In this document: piece after piece, positions 45,919 through 55,734 of the stretch
How the letters are laid out: every line of letters begins with the position of its first letter
Position numbering within the stretch: the stretch's first letter is position 1
Assembly: GCF_000759855.1 (NCBI RefSeq)
Contig: NZ_JNAI01000004.1
Location: 23,774 to 87,773, forward strand
Direction: 5' to 3'
Source: Prochlorococcus marinus str. MIT 9107
GTDB lineage: Bacteria > Cyanobacteriota > Cyanobacteriia > PCC-6307 > Cyanobiaceae
DNA length: 64,000 bases
Notes under the pieces: generated by a model
Seen by the model: the letters and a program-made list of their open reading frames with translations, nothing else
Told to the model about the DNA's origin: nothing
The model's database searches: none
Translations under genes and position numbers: made by a program

Positions 45919-46353
45919 TTAAACAACCGTTCTCATCTCTTTAAGTACAGCTGCAGGAGGATTTCGCTCAATAACACGCAAAAAATGTTCTTCAGCATTC
46001 AACGCTTCAATTAAATATTGACCTCCAATTTCTGGCAACATATTTTGACCACATGTAAAGATATCGACTGCAGAATAATTAGATTCAGGCCAAGTATGTA
46101 TTGAAATATGAGATTCAGCCAATAGTGCAATTGCCGTAACTCCCTGAGGTTCAAATTTATTACTTATCAAATTCAGAACTGTTGCCTGTGCTAATTTGGC
46201 AGCTCTGTTTAATGTACAACGCAAAAAGGATTCATCATTTAACTTCTCATAATCACATCTATAAAGTTCCAACAAAAGGTGTTTACTTTGATGACTTAAT
46301 TTTTTGTCATTACTAAGTGAACTTAAAGCTTGATTTTTTTTTGGGACTTCCAT
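45919..46353 (-). CDS. speD: S-adenosylmethionine decarboxylase proenzyme
   Basis: A 144-residue SpeD, which supplies decarboxylated SAM for spermidine. The self-cleavage motif is LLAESHISIHTWPE: cleavage before the Ser after Glu yields the pyruvoyl cofactor. The conserved Cys is in VDIFTCG. Prokaryotic class 1B enzymes are about 120-130 residues. The extra N-terminal ~20 residues (PKKNQALSSLSNDK) are unconserved-looking. It follows recF after 51 bp. Confidence 0.95.
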   Translation of the reverse strand: MEVPKKNQALSSLSNDKKLSHQSKHLLLELYRCDYEKLNDESFLRCTLNRAAKLAQATVLNLISNKFEPQGVTAIALLAESHISIHTWPESNYSAVDIFTCGQNMLPEIGGQYLIEALNAEEHFLRVIERNPPAAVLKEMRTVV

Positions 46354-46404
46354 TAAAGAAATTTATATAAATATAAGACTAGCTAATAATCGTAACTTTT
46401 AAGA

Positions 46405-47580
46405 TTATAAGTGAATCATTTGTGAAGAACCTAAGAAGGACTGATTAAATTTATCTAGATGTGTAGCACTTATAAAACATTGACTATCTTTGCCAACAGA
46501 ATTAAGTAACAAATTTTGTCTAGTTATATCTAGTTCCGCCAATACATCATCCAATATTAGTATTGGAGGAACATTTAATGTTTTACTCAATAAATCAAGT
46601 TCAGCCATTTTTAAAGCCAAGATAAAAGTTCTTTGCTGGCCGGATGAACCATATTTTCTAACTGAAATATTATTAATTAGAAATTCAATATCATCACGAT
46701 GAGGTCCAAAATTACATTTACCAGTCAAAGCTTCGATTGAACGCTGATTGAACAGTTGTTCTGCTATTTTCTTACTGATAACTTCTTCTTCTTCTTCTTC
46801 AGGACTTATATTTTGTATCCCTGAAAGATAATTGATACCTATTTGCTCTTTAGATTTGCTTAAGTGATTGTGCCAGTACTCAACATATGGTTTTATTTTT
46901 AATAAAGCCCTTCTTCTGCGCCTAAAAATTCTTGTACTTATTATTGACATTTGTATATCAAAGCTTTCAACAATGTCTGAAGATTGTTTTCTTGAGAAGC
47001 TTTCTGAACGCCAAAAATGACTTCTTTGTTTTAACAGCCTGTTAAATCTACTTATCAAGTCTAAATATACTGGTTCGAGCTGAGATACAACTTTATCAAT
47101 CCATATTCTTCGATAATTGGGTTCACTTCTAACAATATCTATATCATTAGAACAGAAACAAACGCTTCGAATATAATTCTTGATTTCACTCTGCTTTTTC
47201 AGAATTGATTCATTGACATAAATTCTTTTCGGGCCTTTTCGAAATAAATTTAATTTTAAATCATCTCTAAAATCTATTTGTCCAAAAACTACAGCCATAT
47301 CACTATCATTTTCTATTAAATCTTTATCACTTAATGCTCTATTGGATTTTAATTGACTTATAAATTCAATCGATTCAAGTAAATTTGACTTGCCAATACC
47401 ATTACAACCGAGAACAATTGCTCTTTGCTCTTTTAGATCAATTTCAAAACTTTTATGGTTCCGAAAATTCTTAATTTTTAATTTATTTAAAAAAATTTTA
47501 TTTATGCATTCATTAATTAAATTAGCTAAATTTAGTATATTTAGATTGTCTTTAAAGAAATTGAAAAATTTAAAGGGCAT
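46405..47580 (-). CDS. recF: DNA repair/replication protein RecF (start uncertain)
   Basis: A RecF-family ATPase that loads RecA at gaps. Seen: LNKLKIKNFRNHKSFEIDL, Walker A VLGCNGIGKSNLLESIEF, the signature YGSSGQQRTFILALKMAEL and Walker B PPILILDDVLAELD. The only in-frame ATG/GTG/TTG upstream of the conserved domain is at 47580, inside the antisense of tRNA-Arg, which adds about 29 odd residues. The natural start would be near NKIFLNKLK, where the codon is ATA (47505) or ATT. The true start is therefore unresolved. Confidence 0.92.
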   Translation of the reverse strand: MPFKFFNFFKDNLNILNLANLINECINKIFLNKLKIKNFRNHKSFEIDLKEQRAIVLGCNGIGKSNLLESIEFISQLKSNRALSDKDLIENDSDMAVVFGQIDFRDDLKLNLFRKGPKRIYVNESILKKQSEIKNYIRSVCFCSNDIDIVRSEPNYRRIWIDKVVSQLEPVYLDLISRFNRLLKQRSHFWRSESFSRKQSSDIVESFDIQMSIISTRIFRRRRRALLKIKPYVEYWHNHLSKSKEQIGINYLSGIQNISPEEEEEEVISKKIAEQLFNQRSIEALTGKCNFGPHRDDIEFLINNISVRKYGSSGQQRTFILALKMAELDLLSKTLNVPPILILDDVLAELDITRQNLLLNSVGKDSQCFISATHLDKFNQSFLGSSQMIHL

Positions 47581-47648
47581 GTAGCTCAGTTGGATAGAGC
47601 ATCAGATTCCGGTTCTGAGAGTCGGGGGTTCGAATCCCTCCATGCTCG
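47575..47648 (+). tRNA. tRNA-Arg (CCG anticodon)
   Basis: A 74-nt cloverleaf: acceptor GGGCATG with CATGCTC and discriminator G, D-arm GCTCAGTTGGATAGAGC, anticodon loop TTCCGGT giving CCG (reads CGG), T-arm GGGGGTTCGAATCCCTC. It overlaps the possible recF start by 6 bp on the opposite strand. Confidence 0.97.
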
Positions 47649-47659
47649 TAAAGTAATTT

Positions 47660-48106
47660 TTAGAGTTTATATCCCATTACTCTTATTCCATTTGGATCTA
47701 ATATAAATCCACTTTCTTCTAAACTTTTTAATGACGACACTGGAGCCTGCACAGAAATACTGCATCCAGGCATTTCCCTATTTATTTTCTCAAGAGTTAC
47801 TTGAAGCAATATTGAATAATAAAGTTGCTGATTATTACCTGATGCTGCACTTAAATTCCATAAGTTTGCATTCAACCCCTTGTCTGATGTAACCCTTACA
47901 AAGCCATATAATTTATTTTTCAATTCATTCTGTATGGTAAAAAAGAAACTACTTTTTTGAATAGCCTCAGTAAGAGGTTTTATTGGGAATGTTTCACAAC
48001 CACAATTCGCCAACAATTTGTTAACTTCTTTAGCTAATGGGATCTGAGAATAGTTAACAAAATAACCTTCAGGAAGAACAAGTTTTTTTTTAGAAAAGTA
48101 TCGCAA
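47660..48106 (-). CDS. GNAT-like acetyltransferase, tentative
   Basis: A 148-residue protein with the general layout of a GNAT domain: PLTEAIQKSSFFFTIQNELKN, LYGFVRVTSDKG (strand pattern before the acetyl-CoA site), NLSAASGNNQQLYYSILLQVTL, and a final SLKSLEESGFI..VMGYKL that fits the C-terminal helix-strand. The usual Q/RxxGxG/A acetyl-CoA loop is not clear. It starts 3 bp after ppc. Confidence 0.5.
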   Translation of the reverse strand: MRYFSKKKLVLPEGYFVNYSQIPLAKEVNKLLANCGCETFPIKPLTEAIQKSSFFFTIQNELKNKLYGFVRVTSDKGLNANLWNLSAASGNNQQLYYSILLQVTLEKINREMPGCSISVQAPVSSLKSLEESGFILDPNGIRVMGYKL

Positions 48107-48109
48107 TGA

Positions 48110-51079
48110 TCAACCTGTATTTCTCATGCCAGCAGCTATGCCATTAATGGTTAAAAGTGCCCCTCTCAACAGTTCACTTCTACTATAAGCTCTTGTAGAT
48201 TCATCTTTATCCATAAGAAATTCGCTAATTGGAGGTTGTCTTGTTTGATCTCTAAGTCTTCTTAAAAGTGAAACCTGCAAAAAACCTAATGGGATTATTG
48301 TCTTATTTCTCAAGCTTACTGATAATTTCAAGTCTCTATCGGATTCGAGGAGCTTATTTTTACCAGTAATTTCGAGAATTAGAGATTTTGTAAGATTATA
48401 TTCTTTAGAAATTATTTCGAAAATAACATCAAAGGAATCTTTATTTTCTTTACTGCCAAGAGTATCAACATAATATTTAGCGACTTCCAAATCTACCTTA
48501 GATAATGTCATTTCTACCTTTGAAATAAGCATCCTGAAGAATGGCCATCTTTGATGCAGAACTCTTAATAATTCAATTTGTTGTGGATCAGAATTCAATT
48601 CAGATGATAATGCAGTTCCTACTCCAAACCAACTTGGCAAAAGAAATCTACTTTGTGTCCACCCAAATACCCATGGAATAGCTCTTAAACTTGACAAATC
48701 TTTTGCTCCTTTTTTTCTTCTCGCAGGCCTGCTAGATATTTGTAATTTACTAATTTCTTCTATTGGTGTGACCTCTTGAAAGAAATTTAATAAATCAGGA
48801 TTCTCATGAACTAATTTTCTGTAGTGAGATCTTGATGTTTCAGCCAGCCTAGACATCAACTGATTCCATTCTGGGGTATCGTCAAGTCTATTATTTACCA
48901 GACTATTTTGAATAACCGCTGTAGTAACAGTTTCTAGATTATACAAGGCAAGTTCTGGAAGACTATATTTTGAAGCTAGAACTTCTCCTTGTTCTGTTAT
49001 TTTAATTCTCCCCTTTAAAGTACCGCTTGGTTGAGCCAATATTGCCTGATAAGCAGGGCCTCCACCTCTTCCTACAGAACCGCCTCTTCCATGAAAAAGT
49101 CTTAGCAATATGTTATTTCTACTTGCAAGATTTTGAAGAGCTATTTGGGCTCTATGAATTTCCCAGTTACTAGAAACAAACCCTGAATCTTTATTACTAT
49201 CAGAATAACCAAGCATTAATTCTTGAAGAGGTTTAAAAGATTCTCCAACTTTTGGCAATAATGATTTGTAAAAATCCAATTTAAATAACTTTTCCATTAC
49301 TTCTGGTGCTCTTTTAAGATCTTCAACCGTTTCGAAAAGAGGAACAACTAATAATTTTGACTTCTGTGAATTTTTATCAAGAAGTCCCATCTCTTTTGCC
49401 AGTAAGAGAACTTCAAGCAAATCAGATGCACTGTGACTCATTGAAATCACATAAGAATGACAAATACGACTTCCAAATTCTTGCTGAAGTCTCTTAACCA
49501 TTTTAAAAACTGAAAAGGTTTCTTCTGTAGTTTTTGTCCAGTTGACGTCAGAAGGAATTAAAGGCCTTTTTGTATTTAATTCGTCTACAAGCCATTTAAT
49601 TTTCTCTTCCTCAGACATTTGATCATATAGGACAGATAAATCAAGATAATTTGTCAGTTCTTTTATAGCGTCACTATGTCTTGTACTTTCTTGACGTATA
49701 TCTAAACTTGCTAAAGAAAATCCAAAAATATGAACCTGAGTAAGTAAGGTATTTACTGCTTCACAAGTCAAATCCGAACTAATAAGGCTATTTTTAATCA
49801 ATTCGAGATCATAAGTAAATTCATTTACTGATTTGTAATAGAGGTTTTCAACTTTATCAATATTTTTAGTATCCATTTCCCCCTCTAAGTCAAATTTCCA
49901 CCCACTATCAGCTAATAAATTATTCCTTTCTTGCGTTAATCTTAATTTTTCCAAAATGTAACTTAACTTTAATCTGTAAGGTTCTGATCTGTATCTTGTC
50001 GCCCTAGCTTCATATATTTCTGGAAACTTTACCCTATCTGTTTCTAATGACTCTAATAGAGAAGAACTGACTTGACTCCATTGCATAGAGACACTTAATT
50101 GATCTCTGAGGTTAGATGTAGCAATAATATATCTTTCCAACATCAACTGCCTTTGGAAGCAAGCAGTTCTCCATGTTATCTCCGGAGTGACCGATGGATT
50201 TCCATCCCTATCAGAGCCAACCCAAGAACCGAAGTTACAAAAAGATTCAGAGGGCATCTGAACATCTGGATAGTTTTCGATCAGTGCTTCAGCAATTCTT
50301 CCTCTCAATTGAGGCATTGCATTAAATAAAACTTGCTGAAAATAATGCAAGGCATAATCTACTTCGTCTAAAACTGATGGTTTAAATTGATGCAATTCAT
50401 CTGTTCTCCACCAGAGTCTTACTTCCTCTTTTAATTGATTTTTTAGAGAACTTTTTTCTTCTTTTGTTAAAAATTGCTCAACCTGTATTTTTTTTAACAA
50501 ATTTGCCACTCTAGTTTGCTTATGTCTAATCGTATGTCTTACTATCTCGGTGGGATGTGCAGTAAAAACTAACCGAATATCCATTTCTTGCAACAACTCC
50601 TCTAATTTTCCAGGAGGTACATTTAATTTCCTCAGCCTATAGAATAATTCTCTAAAAGTTACTGGAGCATTTTGTCTCGCCAATGCTGGTGCAAAAGGAT
50701 CAAGATTATCGGGTGATTTCTGAACATTCTTATTCGTAAAGCTTTGAATATATCTATCTTCCTCAACTCTTTGTTCCAAAATATTTACCAGTTGAAAATA
50801 TAATGAAAAAGCTCTTGCAGCTGCAATAGATTCTGCCAAATCCATAGAATTTACGATATCAACTATTTCATTTTTAAAAGTTTTCGAAATATCACCATCA
50901 ATTTGTTTTGAATAACTTAATTCTTTAAGCTGAATCAATCTCTCTGCTTGATCTTCAGGGCATTCTTCTCTGAGCACAGATTCCCATAAATCCTCTATTA
51001 AAAGACGATTTTTATCAAGTGGATCGTTATTGCTTATAAGATCCACGTTATTACTTTTAATCTGTTGAAAAGATTCCAT
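48110..51079 (-). CDS. ppc: Phosphoenolpyruvate carboxylase
   Basis: A 989-residue PEP carboxylase, which fixes bicarbonate onto PEP to make oxaloacetate and refill the incomplete TCA cycle. Seen: the catalytic His in [15 protein letters not shown] (about residue 182), the Lys region in [12 protein letters not shown] (about residue 628), the [14 protein letters not shown] loop (about residue 665) and the C-terminal NTG. Length is normal. Confidence 0.98.
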   Translation of the reverse strand: MESFQQIKSNNVDLISNNDPLDKNRLLIEDLWESVLREECPEDQAERLIQLKELSYSKQIDGDISKTFKNEIVDIVNSMDLAESIAAARAFSLYFQLVNILEQRVEEDRYIQSFTNKNVQKSPDNLDPFAPALARQNAPVTFRELFYRLRKLNVPPGKLEELLQEMDIRLVFTAHPTEIVRHTIRHKQTRVANLLKKIQVEQFLTKEEKSSLKNQLKEEVRLWWRTDELHQFKPSVLDEVDYALHYFQQVLFNAMPQLRGRIAEALIENYPDVQMPSESFCNFGSWVGSDRDGNPSVTPEITWRTACFQRQLMLERYIIATSNLRDQLSVSMQWSQVSSSLLESLETDRVKFPEIYEARATRYRSEPYRLKLSYILEKLRLTQERNNLLADSGWKFDLEGEMDTKNIDKVENLYYKSVNEFTYDLELIKNSLISSDLTCEAVNTLLTQVHIFGFSLASLDIRQESTRHSDAIKELTNYLDLSVLYDQMSEEEKIKWLVDELNTKRPLIPSDVNWTKTTEETFSVFKMVKRLQQEFGSRICHSYVISMSHSASDLLEVLLLAKEMGLLDKNSQKSKLLVVPLFETVEDLKRAPEVMEKLFKLDFYKSLLPKVGESFKPLQELMLGYSDSNKDSGFVSSNWEIHRAQIALQNLASRNNILLRLFHGRGGSVGRGGGPAYQAILAQPSGTLKGRIKITEQGEVLASKYSLPELALYNLETVTTAVIQNSLVNNRLDDTPEWNQLMSRLAETSRSHYRKLVHENPDLLNFFQEVTPIEEISKLQISSRPARRKKGAKDLSSLRAIPWVFGWTQSRFLLPSWFGVGTALSSELNSDPQQIELLRVLHQRWPFFRMLISKVEMTLSKVDLEVAKYYVDTLGSKENKDSFDVIFEIISKEYNLTKSLILEITGKNKLLESDRDLKLSVSLRNKTIIPLGFLQVSLLRRLRDQTRQPPISEFLMDKDESTRAYSRSELLRGALLTINGIAAGMRNTG

Positions 51080-51132
51080 ATAATCATTATGTCACAAGTG
51101 AAAATATTGAGTTTAAATGTTTGTTTAAATAA

Positions 51133-52251
51133 TCAAACACTCCCATCTTCATTCTTGATCATATCATCGATAGAAATTTTCATTATTTGCTCAATAGAAA
51201 GACCTTTTTCATATTGATTTATCCATTTCATAGATTGATTCCCTTCTTCAAGTACTTTATAAATAGGTTTCAAAAGATGTTTCATATTTAATTTTTCTGC
51301 GATGGATGATAAATCAGATAATAAGTTTTGAATCCATTCTCTACAAACAACTTTTTTGCCATGTTGCCAATGAATTAAGTCTGAATTCAAACTATCTCTA
51401 GCCGCATTAATTTCATTTTGATCGCATATTTCTGATAATTGATCAATTGAAAAAACACTCGCAGTTAAGGGATCTAAAGTATTTATATTTTCAAAAAGAT
51501 GCAAAATCCTTAGTTCTAACATTGCCGTTATACCTAACAACAAATTAATATCATGAACGAAATCACAAATTCTCAGTTCCAAACGATCAAGAATTAAAGG
51601 CCTTTGGGGACCATTTGGTCTAATTGAAGACCAAAAATGCCTGATATTTTGCATATTTTTATTAGCCATATTTTCCTCCATCCAATCAATATAGGAATTA
51701 TGATTTACAAAAAAAGGTACCTTACTTGGTGTTTTAGGAAACTGAATCCACCTCTGAGAGTGATTATCAGTAATTTTATTATTCAAAAAAGGTGAGCTAG
51801 CACTTATGGATAGATACAAAGCAGCTTCAGATCTTATCAATCTAATGGCAGCAAAAAGCTTATCTAAGTTATCTATTCCTATATTTATATGGACACTTGA
51901 AGTAGCAATAGAGGTTCCATAATTATCTTGTATAAATTGATGATAAACATTATCAATATCAGATCGTTGAAGTTGCATATCATGTTTAAAACAAAGAGTA
52001 GATGAAGGTATAATTGTTAAGCGTTTATTTTTTAACCATTTTCTTAAATTTTTTCTTGGAGTTAATAATTGCTCATATAAGAACTTATAGTCTTTTTCAG
52101 GTGTTGTTATGTATTCAACATTTCTGTTATCTGGCTCTTTCACAAAATTAGCAAAATTTTTTTCAATATCAGCTGAAAGACCAATATGAGAATTTAAAGA
52201 ACCTGTGAAAAGTTCCACTTCAAAACCCTTAAAGAGATTTACTTTACTCAT
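51133..52251 (-). CDS. gshA: Glutamate-cysteine ligase (cyanobacterial type)
   Basis: A 372-residue enzyme of the cyanobacterial/plant-like GshA family (TIGR02048 type), first step of glutathione synthesis. Seen: KGFEVELFTGSLNSHIG near the start, TPRKNLRKWLKNKRLTIIPSST pattern, SSVHINIGI, and RPLILDRLELRICD. The ATG at 52251 is immediately next to the trpE stop, so translation is probably coupled. Confidence 0.93.
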   Translation of the reverse strand: MSKVNLFKGFEVELFTGSLNSHIGLSADIEKNFANFVKEPDNRNVEYITTPEKDYKFLYEQLLTPRKNLRKWLKNKRLTIIPSSTLCFKHDMQLQRSDIDNVYHQFIQDNYGTSIATSSVHINIGIDNLDKLFAAIRLIRSEAALYLSISASSPFLNNKITDNHSQRWIQFPKTPSKVPFFVNHNSYIDWMEENMANKNMQNIRHFWSSIRPNGPQRPLILDRLELRICDFVHDINLLLGITAMLELRILHLFENINTLDPLTASVFSIDQLSEICDQNEINAARDSLNSDLIHWQHGKKVVCREWIQNLLSDLSSIAEKLNMKHLLKPIYKVLEEGNQSMKWINQYEKGLSIEQIMKISIDDMIKNEDGSV

Positions 52252-53772
52252 TTATTTATCCAAACAAGCTAATGCTTTTAGTATCCCCTTAGCTTTATTA
52301 ATTGTCTCTTGATATTCATTCTCAGGACAGGAATCAGCAACTATTCCAGCACCTGCTTGCACTGATACAGTATATTTTCCATCTTTTGAGGGTTTAACTA
52401 TCATAGTTCTTATTGTAATTGCAGTATTTAAGGCGCCATTAATATCGATAGATCCATAAACACCGGCATAAGGTCCTCTAGCATCTTTTTCAAAGTTTTT
52501 AATCAATTGCATAGCTCTTATTTTTGGTGCCCCCGTTACTGTCCCAGCAGGGAAACATGCCTTTAATAAATCCCATACATCAGTATTAGTTTTCAAGATT
52601 CCCTCAACTTCACTCACTATATGCATTACATGTGAATATTTTTCAATAACCATTAAATCTTTGACCTCCACAGTTCCAATTTCACACACTCTTCCTAAAT
52701 CATTTCTACCAAGATCTATAAGCATTACATGCTCTGCCACCTCTTTTGGATCTTTTAATAAATCCTTTTCTAATTCCTGATCTTGTTGAGAATCATTGCC
52801 TCTAGGTCTTGTCCCAGCTATTGGCCTTAAACTTGCAACGATCTGACTTTTTTGATTTTTTTCAGCTTTAACCATAACTTCAGGACTAGAACCTATCAAA
52901 TACCATGAGCCAAAATCAAAAAATGACATATATGGAGAAGGATTAACCATCCTTAAACTTCTGTATAAATTAAAGGGGTCATTATTGACTTGAGTATGAA
53001 ATCTCTGACTTAAGACTATTTGAAAGATATCTCCTTTTCTTATATATTCTTTTGCCAAGAGAACTGCATCCTCAAAATCTTTTTTCTTCCAATTACTTTG
53101 AATATCTAAATTCAAATTCTCATTTTCATTCCACTCTAAAAATTCTTTTTCTTTAAGAGGAACTTTCATTAAATCTCTAGTTTTCTTAATTTTAGAAATT
53201 GAATTTAAATAAACTTCCTCAATAGAAGGCTCTTTTAAAGAAGTTGTATCCGCATATACTACTGCGGTTATACACCTTTTTATTTGATCAAAAACAACTA
53301 ACTGATCAAAAAACATCCAGGAACCATAAGGTATATTGTTTTCTTCTATTTCATTTATTGGAACGCTTGGTTCTATTCGATTAATTAGTTCATAGCCCCA
53401 TGCACCATACAGCTGTCCAATTGATGGGAAGTCATCAAGCATGGTTGACTTATATTGGTTTGTCCAAGTTCTTAAAAAATTAAAGGGATCCCCTTTATAT
53501 GTTTCAGTTGTTCCATTATTCCAAGTTTTAACTATTTCGTCTCGATAACAAAATGCTTCCCAAAGAGGTTTAGTAGCAACAATACTCCATCTTCCCAAAT
53601 TTTCTCCACCTTCTACAGACTCAAGAAAAACACCATGCGAATCTTTTTCGGTTAATTTTAACCAAGTTGACAATGGAGTTTCTAAATCTGCTGGCCAAGT
53701 TTGAGTGATAGGTATAAAATTTTTACCTTCTTTATGAGCCTTGAAAAATATATCTTTCTTTGTGCTGATCAT
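52252..53772 (-). CDS. trpE: Anthranilate synthase component I
   Basis: A 506-residue chorismate-utilising enzyme (TrpE), first step of tryptophan synthesis. Seen: YIRKGDIFQIVLSQRF, SLRPIAGTRPRG, HVMLIDLGRNDLGRVCE and the C-terminal CFPAGTVTGAPKIRAMQ and VQAGAGIVADS. The N-terminal feedback segment (LETPLSTWLKL, LESVEGGENLGRWS) is kept. No trpG is in the window. psaD lies 59 bp upstream on the same strand. Confidence 0.97.
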   Translation of the reverse strand: MISTKKDIFFKAHKEGKNFIPITQTWPADLETPLSTWLKLTEKDSHGVFLESVEGGENLGRWSIVATKPLWEAFCYRDEIVKTWNNGTTETYKGDPFNFLRTWTNQYKSTMLDDFPSIGQLYGAWGYELINRIEPSVPINEIEENNIPYGSWMFFDQLVVFDQIKRCITAVVYADTTSLKEPSIEEVYLNSISKIKKTRDLMKVPLKEKEFLEWNENENLNLDIQSNWKKKDFEDAVLLAKEYIRKGDIFQIVLSQRFHTQVNNDPFNLYRSLRMVNPSPYMSFFDFGSWYLIGSSPEVMVKAEKNQKSQIVASLRPIAGTRPRGNDSQQDQELEKDLLKDPKEVAEHVMLIDLGRNDLGRVCEIGTVEVKDLMVIEKYSHVMHIVSEVEGILKTNTDVWDLLKACFPAGTVTGAPKIRAMQLIKNFEKDARGPYAGVYGSIDINGALNTAITIRTMIVKPSKDGKYTVSVQAGAGIVADSCPENEYQETINKAKGILKALACLDK

Positions 53773-53831
53773 ACTAATAATGTCAACCCAAATTATAATT
53801 ATATACTTCTTTTATATCAACTTTGAGGAAT

Positions 53832-54254
53832 TTAATCAAAAGTATTCTTAGTTGTAAATTTCAACCCAGCCGGATTGGGATTCTCACCTATTCTCCTTGG
53901 GTTATGTCCGACTTTTTCTCTACCCTCATTAACTTTCTCAGGGAAAACACCATCTTTTGGATGTAAGAATTCAATATCGCCACCTGGAAAAACTCTATAG
54001 ATTTTAAAGTCCTCAATTCTTGGTTTGAAAGCTCGTAATTGTGTTCCCAAAGCAAGGCATTGTTCTTTTCTTGCAAAGTACATTAAATTATCACCTTCAT
54101 GCATAACAGCAGCACCACCTGTGGGTAATTCAAATGGTTGTTCTTTCGAACTATTCCATACAATTGCATATTTTTCTTCTGTTTCTGCTGAGTTTAATAA
54201 ACCCCCAGTACTTCCTATATGCTTTGGAAATTGGCCAACTAAAGTTTCCGTCAT
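53832..54254 (-). CDS. psaD: Photosystem I ferredoxin-docking subunit II
   Basis: A 140-residue PsaD on the stromal face of photosystem I. Seen: [25 protein letters not shown]-type block [30 protein letters not shown] pattern, [38 protein letters not shown] pattern. Basic residues in the centre bind ferredoxin. It has a 112-bp upstream gap with a weak hairpin. Confidence 0.98.
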   Translation of the reverse strand: MTETLVGQFPKHIGSTGGLLNSAETEEKYAIVWNSSKEQPFELPTGGAAVMHEGDNLMYFARKEQCLALGTQLRAFKPRIEDFKIYRVFPGGDIEFLHPKDGVFPEKVNEGREKVGHNPRRIGENPNPAGLKFTTKNTFD

Positions 54255-54322
54255 CCTAGATTTTCAGTTATTTATAATAAGAAATTAGCATTCATATTTT
54301 ACAAAATTCAAAATTGATAGAA

Positions 54323-54355
54323 AAGTTTCTACATTATTTAATAAATATGAAACTT
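54323..54355 (-). terminator. Weak hairpin between the histidine kinase and psaD
   Basis: AAGTTTC (54323-54329) and GAAACTT (54349-54355) form a 7-bp stem with a 19-nt AT-rich loop. On the minus strand the second arm is followed by TTTC. It may end the histidine kinase transcript before psaD. Confidence 0.35.
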
Positions 54356-54366
54356 ATTTTTTCATT

Positions 54367-55734
54367 TTAATTGGAATCTGAAATCGGGAAAAATACTGTT
54401 AAACCTGTATCACGTCTTTGTGTGACATGCCCTCCTAAACTAGCTAACAACTTTTGAGTAGCATTTTGACTTAATTGTAAACTGCCTGTTTGAGGATTCC
54501 AATTTAAAACAGGTCCTAAATCAGAACCTTTGTCTCTTTTTAATATTTCTTTTGTCTTACTATCTAATTTTTGTACTTTTAGTTGAAGTTTGAGTTTTTG
54601 GCCAGCTGGTCTTAATTCTAAAATTAAAGTACTACCTTCTTTTAATCCTCTAGTATTTTTATCAATTAATCCCCTTAACATTAATTCTAATTTTTCAGAA
54701 TCACTCAAAATTTGAGGAAGTTGACTGGGGATATCGATCTTTAGAGAAATCCCACGTCGATTTAATTGTTTATTCCATACAGGAGTAAGTTTATTAAAAA
54801 TTTCAGCTAAATTAATTTTTGCCAAATTATTTGATGAAGGAACTTCATTACTTACCAATTCTGCAGCATTGAAGATTAAACCAAACCTATGAATTTGTTC
54901 ATTACATTCATTATCTATTTGAATTAAACGATTTCTCATTGATTCATCCATATTATATTTTTTTAAAGTAGAACTTATTAGGGTTCTAATAGTGGCCAAA
55001 GGAGTTCTTACTTCATGTGATATTGCACTTAACAATTTTGCTTCAGTTATTTGTACATTTTTTTTATCATTTTTCGCAGAATTCTGAATATTGTGGTTTG
55101 GAGCCAACTTTGCTAATTTTGCAGATAATATTGGCCAAAAAATTCTTTCAAATTGATTATTAATATTAAGATTGCCTAAATTATTTATTGCACTACGAAA
55201 TTTAACTCCTTCTTCGTAATTTTCTTGATTTAATTTCGCATGCATTAATTCAATTGAAATTTTTAAGCTTTCTTCGTCACATTTCATTAAAAGGATTTTC
55301 TTATCTTTTTCTCCTACGATTGATAATATACATTGAAAATTTGGAGTAATTATCATCAGAAAAGGTTCATAACCATCTTTTTGACTGAGATTTAAGACTT
55401 TATAATTACTAATGAAATCAAAATCTTTTTTTACCTTGGCGGAATTATTGACTGGTAAAAAACCTATATTATCTTTTTGAAAATATGGAAAACCCTCCGG
55501 TGCCCACAACCATCCATGAAGTTGGTTCAAAAATCTTTTGTCATTAATTGCTGGCAAAGGAGAGGCGACCCAAATACCTCCCTGTTGATAATTCTGAGCA
55601 AGAAAGTCTTTTTGAATAACTTCTAAAGATGCCCACCACATTCTCCTAGAGGAATCATCATCGACATATATATTTTGCAATCCTTTAATCAAAAGGTCCT
55701 GAATTTTTTTTATAGTAATTTGAGATTTCATCAA
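54367..55734 (-). CDS. Two-component sensor histidine kinase with degenerate ATPase domain
   Basis: A 455-residue soluble protein. The dimerisation/phosphoacceptor box is clear: KLLSAISHEVRTPLATIRTLI, His near residue 240. The C-terminal HATPase region keeps an N-box-like LMLRGLIDKNTRGL but shows no DxGxG (G1) motif and only GSLQLS where GLGLAI is expected, followed by LGGHVTQRRDTGLTVFFPI. The N-terminal ~220 residues have no membrane helix and no recognised sensor. Start overlaps the rodA stop by 4 bp, so they are co-translated. Autophosphorylation ability is doubtful. Confidence 0.82.
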   Translation of the reverse strand: MMKSQITIKKIQDLLIKGLQNIYVDDDSSRRMWWASLEVIQKDFLAQNYQQGGIWVASPLPAINDKRFLNQLHGWLWAPEGFPYFQKDNIGFLPVNNSAKVKKDFDFISNYKVLNLSQKDGYEPFLMIITPNFQCILSIVGEKDKKILLMKCDEESLKISIELMHAKLNQENYEEGVKFRSAINNLGNLNINNQFERIFWPILSAKLAKLAPNHNIQNSAKNDKKNVQITEAKLLSAISHEVRTPLATIRTLISSTLKKYNMDESMRNRLIQIDNECNEQIHRFGLIFNAAELVSNEVPSSNNLAKINLAEIFNKLTPVWNKQLNRRGISLKIDIPSQLPQILSDSEKLELMLRGLIDKNTRGLKEGSTLILELRPAGQKLKLQLKVQKLDSKTKEILKRDKGSDLGPVLNWNPQTGSLQLSQNATQKLLASLGGHVTQRRDTGLTVFFPISDSN

